Shown here in pieces: positions 52,073-64,000 of a DNA stretch of 64,000 nucleotides. The position numbers and the translations under genes were made by a program. Where the stretch lies: NCBI RefSeq assembly GCF_000002985.6, contig NC_003279.8, forward strand, positions 3,410,001 to 3,474,000. The letters run 5' to 3'. Under the pieces are notes generated by a model. It did no database searches, was not told the origin of the DNA, and saw nothing but the letters and a program-made list of their open reading frames with translations. This stretch comes from Caenorhabditis elegans (Eukaryota; Nematoda; Chromadorea; Rhabditida; Rhabditidae). How positions within the stretch are numbered: position 1 is the first letter of the stretch; every line of letters begins with the position of its first letter.

Positions 52073-52374
52073 TTATTCTTAAATTTTCAAATATATTTGT
52101 ACGCATATTTTTTTTACGCTGCCCGTGTCAAGATTCGCCCATTTTATCAAGATCCGGTCATAAAAGTCTGTAAAATATTTTGTTTCCGATCAAGGGTGCT
52201 GGCGAATATCCCGCTATCGCTCGTCTCTGCAGTTGCCATTGCCAGGAAAATCCATGATTGAAATGTTCTCAACTTTTTAATTTATTCAAGTTGTTATACA
52301 GACCGAAAAATTCGAAAACTCATTTAAATATAAAATTCATAGCTTTAAAACTTGAGCATTTCTCAGTCGGATAA

Positions 52375-55300
52375 TTATGCGTCGCTAGTAGTTCCAAACT
52401 CATTCTCCACTGCGTCGAGGCGTTTCTGCTGCATTCTGACGACAGTCTGGCTCATATCAGCATTCGATTGGAGAGAAGAAATTGCGTGGTCCGCCTGAAA
52501 ATGGTAAATTTTCTTATAATCTTTCTTTACTTTTCCGAACAAATTTTCGATTTTTCGGTTTTTTTTTTTTGTTGAGCAAAACCGAAAAAAAATCTGAAAA
52601 AACTTCAAAATCGGAATTTCTCATCAAGAATGCAATATTTTTTATTACGGTTTACGCGTATTTCATACAAAAAAACAGAAATTGCACTTTTTTGAGCAAA
52701 TTTGACCGCAAAATTTTTCACTTTTCGGTTTTTCAAAAAATCGAAAACCCCGGCAGGCTTGTTTCCGAACCTTCTCCAACTCGTTCTGAAATCCCTTGAC
52801 AACCTCCGCTTGTTCCGGATGTCCACGACTTTCCATTGCGATTTTCGACATCTTGGTGATTTTCTGAACATTTTTAAATATTTCAGATAATTATTTAATT
52901 GAAACCCACGTCATCATATCCTTCCAACTGTGTGATATAATGTTTGAAGGTGTCAAGAAGAGCCGAAAATTTGATATTAATCTCATCTTTATGCTTTTCA
53001 ACTTTCGAGAAAACCTTGAGCGAGGTGTAGGCTTCCTGAAAAAAAAGATTAATTATTTCTCTTATTATGGGAACATTTAATTCTGAGAATGCGTATTGTA
53101 CAACATATTTGACGCGCAAAATATCTCGAAGCAAAAACTACAGTAATTCTTTAAAAGACTACTGTAGTGTTGATTTACGGGCTCGATTTTCGAATCAATT
53201 TTCTGTTCGAAGTGTGCTTTAATAAATGATTTCCGTAAATCGATACAAACGCTACAGTAGTAATTTAAAGAATTACTGTAGTTTTCGCTTCGAGATATTT
53301 TGCGCGTCAAATATGCTGTATTATCAGAATTTTGTGTTCTCGTAATAAAGGCTGGTTCACAAAATTACCCAAAATTACCGAATTTTTCTTTTTCTTTATA
53401 AATTATGTCGGTTTTAAAAATTGGGAAAATACATTTTTTCTTGCTAAAACCTCAAATTTTGAAAGCTTTACAAAGTCAGAACTTGCAGAAGTCAGTTTTC
53501 ATTTATTTATCACATTTTACTACACATTTTGGTCGATTTTTGTGCATTGCGACCGAAAATGTAAGAAATTGTGATAATTAAATAAAAATTTACTTCTGCA
53601 AGTTCTGAAAATACGCGTTTTTTGAGAAATTTTTGGTCTTTTTAGGTGTAAAATTAAGTTTTTACCTGAACTTGAGAATATCTGACAGTCTTGTGCTCGC
53701 CGTCAGAATGATGATGATCGACGATACAATTCGTGCAAATCGGCAGAGTTTCAAGGTCAACTGCGTCGATTTCAGTTGTTTCGAGAAGATTGTCAACGAG
53801 TTTTCCGACGACTTCAATGCATGTTTTGCAGCAGCGGAATCTGTATGGAAAAAATATTGATTTTTTTTTTGATTTTGCAGAAAAGTTAATTATTTTTGAA
53901 CTCCCGCGCAAATTTTCTCGGAAATTGGCCAAAAACTCGATTTTTTGCGGAAAAAATGTCTGAAAAAATAGAAAATCTTTTTTTGCTGCAAATAAAAAAT
54001 ATACATACAATTTCAGGCTGAAAATTTCAGTTTTTTGAGTTTTATTGTGAATATTTTTTAGAAATTAAAAAAAAACAGTCAATTAAATTGAAAATAACGA
54101 AAAATGCTCAGCAGACGCTCCAAATATTTCAATTTTCTGTGAAAATCGGCTCCAAAATATCCAAAAAATGAGTTAAAGAACCTTTCGACGGTCTGCTTGG
54201 TCATACACTCGCTGCACGTGAGCTCAAAAATTTTCTCGACGGGCTCTTGGCATTTCGTCTCCTCGTCCTTTTTGTTGATGGCCACGAGAGCAGTGAATGA
54301 TTTCTGAAATTTAATTTATTACTCAGTCGCGAAATTTTGCGCGAAACTACGGTATCAGGTCTCAACACGAAAGATTTTTGTTGAAGGCGAGAAGGTGTGC
54401 GCCTTTAAAGAGTACTGTAATTTTTGTAAATTTTGAATAAATTGACAAAAAAAGTATGGGAAAAACATCGATTTTTCATCGTTTTTCTGTCGAAAAAAAA
54501 TTCCAAAAAGTGAAATTACAGGAATTTTTTTCGACAGAAAAACGAAGAAAAATCGATGTTTTTCCCATACTTTTTCTGTCAATTTGTTCAAAATTCACAA
54601 AAATTACAGTACTATTTAAAGGCGCACACCATTTCGAATCCAGCAAAAATCTTTCGTTTCGAGACCCAAAACCGTATTTTTGACGCAAAAATGACGATTT
54701 TTTACTTGATATTCCTTGTCCTTATTGGCAATTTCCAAGCACACAGACTGTACATAATCTGACATTCTTTTGATTTCCTGATCAATTCTCTTGGAAAACT
54801 CCTCTTGGACATCACTAGACTTGCTTTTTCTCATCATATCCGTCATCTTGTCGAGCTCCTGGAATTATTTGATTATTGATTGAAAAAATAATATGGAGAC
54901 GCAGAAAAATGCGCCTTAAAATTTAAAAATCAACGTGGAAATGTGCTCCGCCTCCAAATTATCGGTCTCGTTAGGTATACATGGCGGCAAAACTGGAAAA
55001 TTCAAAAAATTCGAATTTCAATTGTTTTATGTCGAAATTGATGAAAAAATTGTTTTTAAATGCATTTTTAACGTCATTTTTCCGTAAAAATCACGAAAAG
55101 CAACAGAAAACTTCTTCAAAGATTTTGTCACCAAATATTTTCAAAAATCAAAATTTTTCGATTTTTTTAAACGATTTTTCGTGTTCCGAGGAAAAAAAAT
55201 TGAATTTTCACTAATTTCCGAAGAAAAATTAGTTTTTTAAATCGAAATCCACTTTTTTTTTTGATAAATTCATAGTATTCTTCCATTTTTTCTCCTAGAT

Positions 55301-56288
55301 TATCTCTGAAAATATCCGAAAAATCGAAATTTTGACCGCGCACATCGATTTCAAATATCAAATCAAAATCACCGTGTGGAATGTCTTATATGTCGATGCA
55401 AACCGAGCATACCACGCATTGGTGAGCCCAAACGACGATTCGAGCTCAATTCTCAGAAGAGAAATACTTGTAAGCTGGCTTGCGAAGTTCATTCCGGACT
55501 GAAAATTTACAATTTTAAGTCTTTTCTTTACAAATAAATTTTTTAAATATACCGCAACCGGGAAATAAGCCACAGTCTCGTGGCCCTGTGTGACATGAGA
55601 TCGCAGTGCACAACTTCCACAAAGCGCCAACGATTTGATATCCAAATCCACCTTAAAAAATCATTTTTCAATTTTTTTTTTTTTTTTGAAATTGGATATT
55701 TTCCGGACCTCGGCACCCAAATTCTCCACGACGTCGTATTTGAAGGCATCAGTGACGCAATTGCGGCAGACGAACATGCTGGAAATTGAATTTTTTTGTT
55801 ATTTCTAATTAAAAGAGGCCTACTCCGATTCGTTGTCGTATTTGGTGCATTGAGTGCAGTCCACTGCATTTGCAGGCTTCTTTGGCTTCTCACGAAGCTT
55901 TTGGATCATGGTCACAGCATCTGAAAAATAGTTTTTTTCGGGAAATATGAATATTTTTAAAACTTGTCAATGCAAAGTTTTTTGTTCGCTTCTCCTTGCT
56001 AACCACGGCCTGAAATTATTTTATTTTTAAACAGATATCAATATATTTAAGCCATACGCGGCATGTCGGGCATTGTGTCTGGCCACCAGATCCATATGCG
56101 TCAGAATAATCGCTTTTCAAGTGCACAATGCAAGTTTCGCATAGAGAATGGCCACAAGATATGATGAATGGAGCCTTTTGATCATCTGAAAATAAAAATG
56201 TGCTTGTTTTACAATAAAAATTGGGATATTTTTCACCAAATTCTTCCTGGCACACAGGGCAAGTCGGGAGTTCTTCATTAACATCCAT
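52375..56288 (-). CDS. RING-finger protein with duplicated zinc-binding/coiled-coil modules, about 482 residues
   Basis: Probable E3 ubiquitin ligase of TRIM-like layout. Exons in transcript order are 56288-56237, 56185-56058, 56009-55964, 55920-55824, 55778-55709, 55651-55553, 55498-55373, 55294-55253 (provisional), 54858-54706, 54303-54182, 53840-53666, 53035-52910, 52863-52771 and 52494-52375. The RING is a textbook C3HC4 with Cys10, 13, 28, His30, and Cys33, 36, 56, 59. Then comes a Cys/His region ending LCGSCALRSHVTQGHETV, a helical stretch, and a second Cys-rich region ending ICTNCIVDHHHSDGEHKTV with another helical stretch. The two halves look like an internal duplication. Exon 8 needs an unusual TCTAG acceptor and exon 7 reads like intron, so residues about 175-230 may be wrong. 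It converges with msh-6 and diverges from spg-7. Confidence 0.82.
53062..53347. repeat. Palindromic MITE-like element (family E), copy 6
   Basis: TTATTATGGGAACA with AATGCGTATTGTACAAC and TTGACGCGCAAAATATCTCG, then the inverse CGAGATATTTTGCGCGTCAA and TGTTCTCGTAATAA. It lies in the RING gene intron between exons 11 and 12. Confidence 0.85.
53470..53612. repeat. Short palindrome in RING-gene intron
   Basis: CAGAACTTGCAGAAGT..TTTTCATTTATTTATCACA pairs with TGTGATAATTAAATAAAAATTTACTTCTGCAAGTTCTG. The loop near 53540 contains ATTTTGGTCG / CGACCGAAAAT. Confidence 0.75.
54345..54690. repeat. Palindrome with GCGCCTTTAAA arms, RING-gene intron
   Basis: ACGGTATCAGGTCTCAACACGAAAGATTTTTG..GGTGTGCGCCTTTAAAGAGTACTGTAATTTTTGT pairs with ACAAAAATTACAGTACTATTTAAAGGCGCACACC..CAAAAATCTTTCGTTTCGAGACC. 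The arms are about 160 bp and meet near 54518. Confidence 0.92.
54896..55010. repeat. Half copy of family F, RING-gene intron
   Basis: GAGACGCAGAAAAATGCGCC and GTGCTCCGCCTCCAAATTATCGGTCTCGTTAGGTATACATGGCGGCAAAAC resemble one arm of the family F palindromes; I see no inverted partner before the next exon. Confidence 0.5.
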
Positions 56289-57133
56289 TTTTCTCGAAAA
56301 TTCTGAAAAATAAAGTTTTTTAAATTAGAAAAATCAATATTTTTAAATTTTCGTTATTTTTAATCGTCGAATAATTGAAATTTTCGTTTAAAATTAAGGA
56401 AAAACAATTTATACAATTTATATCCGGAAAAATTAATGTTTTTGCAAATATTTGAGTTTCAAGCGTTTTCGCTTCAAGTCTCAAGGAGGATAATGTGCTT
56501 GCGCCTTTAAAAACTACAGTAAGACCTTTGTTTATTTCGTCATCGAATTTCAATGTTTTGAATCAAATTTCCCGTGATTCCGGTTTGATTTTCACAATTT
56601 TATTATGTTTTTACACTATTTAATGAATTTTAATTCAGTATATAATAAAATCCATAGATTATCCACACTGAAAATCTACCAATACCGTCAGTTTCTCAAA
56701 AAAAAAACATTTGCCCAAAAAATGCCTGTTTTCCATGGAAATTCACATTGATTTTTAATTTCACAACGTTTTTTTTGCCAATTTCTTTCCAAAATTTCTC
56801 AAAGTACTTTCGCAAACTAATCGTTCACTTTTGCGTCATGGCTCTGTGCACTGGAAACTAATTTCAAACGACGCGCGCATTGTCTTGTGCGATGGAGCGC
56901 GCTTGCTATTTTCTAAAAAGTGCTCAGTATTTTTGAAGCTTTATGGTTTTTCCTTGTATTTTGCATAATTTTAAACATTTTTCTCGAGAAAAAATATTCG
57001 AAAAAGTAGAAAACGGCTGAAATTTGGTTGTTTTTAATTTTTTCCCTCGTTCCTCAATCTTAAAATCGAAGATTTCGTCATCTCTCACTGTTTGCGCAGT
57101 GCATGATTATGATAATTAAATTCTATTGCAGAA
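56289..57133. promoter_or_regulatory. Divergent region between the RING gene and spg-7
   Basis: 845 bp separate the two divergent ATGs. 56470-56530 carries GTGCTTGCGCCTTTAAAAACTACAGTA, the arm motif of the GCGCCTTTAAAG palindromes, as a single copy. TCTATTGCAG ends at 57131, two bases before AATG, and is a likely trans-splice acceptor for spg-7. No palindrome and no other exon are seen. Confidence 0.45.
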
Positions 57134-62796
<5,663 letters not shown>

Positions 62797-63074
62797 GATT
62801 GAATGGATGGGGGAATGTTTGACTGAAGAGCTCTGAGAGAGCAGCTTTATCTGACATATGAAGTCGATTATGTTTTTGTTTCGGCGGGAGGAGAGCCAAG
62901 GAGAAATAGTGTGTGAAAAATGGAGAGTTCAGGCAAATACCAGAAGACATGTGTGAGCTGCTTTCCCGATTGAAACCATTTATTTAGAAGAAAACAGAAA
63001 AAGAATAAGATGAAAAGAATAGGACAAATAAATTAGATTGAAAAACAAAGAATGTAGGCACTCGAATAAATAGC

Positions 63075-64000
63075 TTAATGACGCTGAAGCAGGTTGAGCA
63101 GATGCTGTGGAGTTACGTATTGTCCACCACCACGACCATTATTTGGCGAGCCATTTCCGAATTGGATGCTTCCTTGGTCGCCGTTGGTATTTGGCTGAAA
63201 TTTGAGATTTTCGGATACTAGATTCCGTGGAAATAGATTTCCCGAAAGACCCCGCCCATTTATTGACTTTTTCGGGGTTTTTTCGCTACAAAACTAGGTA
63301 TTTTTAAGGAGGAACAGTTGGAAGGAAGCAATTTTGGCAGAAAATAGGCGAAAATTTGGTTTTTCGGAGATTTCATTCCGTGGAAATAGATTTCCCAAGA
63401 GACCCCGCCCATTTATTGGCCTTTTCGAAATGTTTTCGTTTCAATTTTGAAAAACGGGCAAATTTGTTGGCCAAAAATGTACAAGAAGGCATTTAAAAGA
63501 GAAATCTCAAAAACGATACTTATGACTCCTTGGAAGCAAATCCACCAAGAGGCCCCGCCCATTTATTGGTATCTAGCATTTTCATCTCGAACTGAATTTG
63601 TTTCAAAAAATGGCCGGAGCTCTTTAAAAAACATGTAAAGAGAAATCTTCAAAACGAATCAGACTCCGCCCATTTAATGGCTATTTCTAGAATTTTTTCG
63701 CTACAAAATTTTGTATACAAAACTGTGTGGAGATTGTGACCTTTTGAGGAAAAAAAACGCGAAAATTGCAATTTTTCAAATAGTAAAATGCACTCACCAC
63801 AAAAATGACGTCAACTCTGTCCAATCCTTGATTAGTATTTGATGCTCTTGGCTGATTCTGCTGATTCGACACAAACGGATAACCATCTTGTGTTGTGGTT
63901 GTCGTCTGTCCATTTCTCTGATTATTGCATTCATCCAGGCGGTTTCGGAGACTTCTCATTTCGTTTGTCGTCTGTGCAGCAGCGTTTCGCAATTCATCCA
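63075..64000 (-). CDS. 3' end of a Gln/Asn/Gly-rich protein gene, 5' end beyond window
   Basis: Two exons in transcript order: 64000 (continuing) to 63798, and 63194 to 63075, joined in phase at VDVIFV|PNTNGDQGS. The part seen has a short charged helix (NEMRSLRNRLDECNNQ), then a low-complexity stretch with Gln, Asn and Thr runs (QTTTTTQDG, SNQQNQPRASNTNQG), a hydrophobic RVDVIFV, a Gly/Asn stretch (GSPNNGRGGG) and a C-terminal QHLLNLLQRH. Both splice sites are good (GTGAGT; TTTCAG). TTTATT at about 62979 would be an AATAAA on this strand, roughly 90 bases past the stop. Not recognised. It lies inside the incomplete spg-7 intron, on the opposite strand. Confidence 0.72.
63215..63700. repeat. 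Degenerate ~150-bp tandem repeat in the minus-strand gene's intron
   Basis: Four diverged units near 63220, 63375, 63525 and 63655. Each carries TTCCGTGGAAATAGATTTCCC-like sequence, then (A/G)GACCCCGCCCATTTATTGG and TTTTTCGCTACAAAA. Confidence 0.75.

Overview
The window is nematode nuclear DNA, and almost certainly Caenorhabditis elegans (chromosome I by gene content, from memory). Genes are split by short introns with TTTTCAG-type acceptors and GTAAG/GTGAG donors. Exons are about 45-50% GC and sit in very AT-rich introns. Four reconstructed proteins match well-known worm proteins: CDK-2, SEP-1, MSH-6 and SPG-7. The reconstructed separase is 1262 residues with catalytic His1014 and Cys1040, and the reconstructed MSH6 is 1186 residues; both agree with what I remember of the C. 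elegans proteins. All exon chains were assembled by hand from splice sites and reading-frame phase.

Layout, left to right. 1-5070: 3' part of cdk-2 (+). 5071-9678: intergenic, with AT-rich DNA and inverted repeats. 9679-14008: a calponin-repeat protein gene (+). 14009-17227: intergenic, with a small interstitial TTAGGC telomere-like tract. 17228-23129: a CUB-CUB-LDLa single-pass receptor gene (+) whose first intron carries a 1.75 kb, 20-bp minisatellite. 23300-28533: sep-1, separase (-). 29108-29500: a 92-residue coiled-coil protein gene (+), divergent from sep-1. 29558-32188: a CK1-family kinase gene (-). 32431-38983: an unrecognised acidic 600-residue protein gene (+), followed about 340 bp later by msh-6 (+, 39327-52072), an operon-like arrangement. 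52375-56288: a RING/zinc-finger/coiled-coil gene (-). 57134 to beyond the window: spg-7, a mitochondrial m-AAA protease gene (+). One of its introns contains a small secreted-protein gene (62617-62796, -) and the 3' end of another gene (63075-64000, -).

The other main theme is repeats. Introns and spacers are packed with palindromic (fold-back) elements from about a dozen families, plus CGGCAAAT-type and 35-bp minisatellites. Several palindromes exceed 500 bp and would form long dsRNA in pre-mRNA. Two introns 40 kb apart (cdk-2 and msh-6) share the same composite of two palindromes. The first coding exon proposed for the 600-residue gene lies inside an arm of one such palindrome, which suggests a repeat-derived start codon and splice donor.

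Functionally, cdk-2 (cell-cycle kinase), sep-1 (sister separation), msh-6 (mismatch repair) and a KEN-motif protein point to a germline/cell-cycle neighbourhood, but apart from the proposed msh-6 operon nothing in the sequence shows joint control. No bacterial, viral or CRISPR features were seen.
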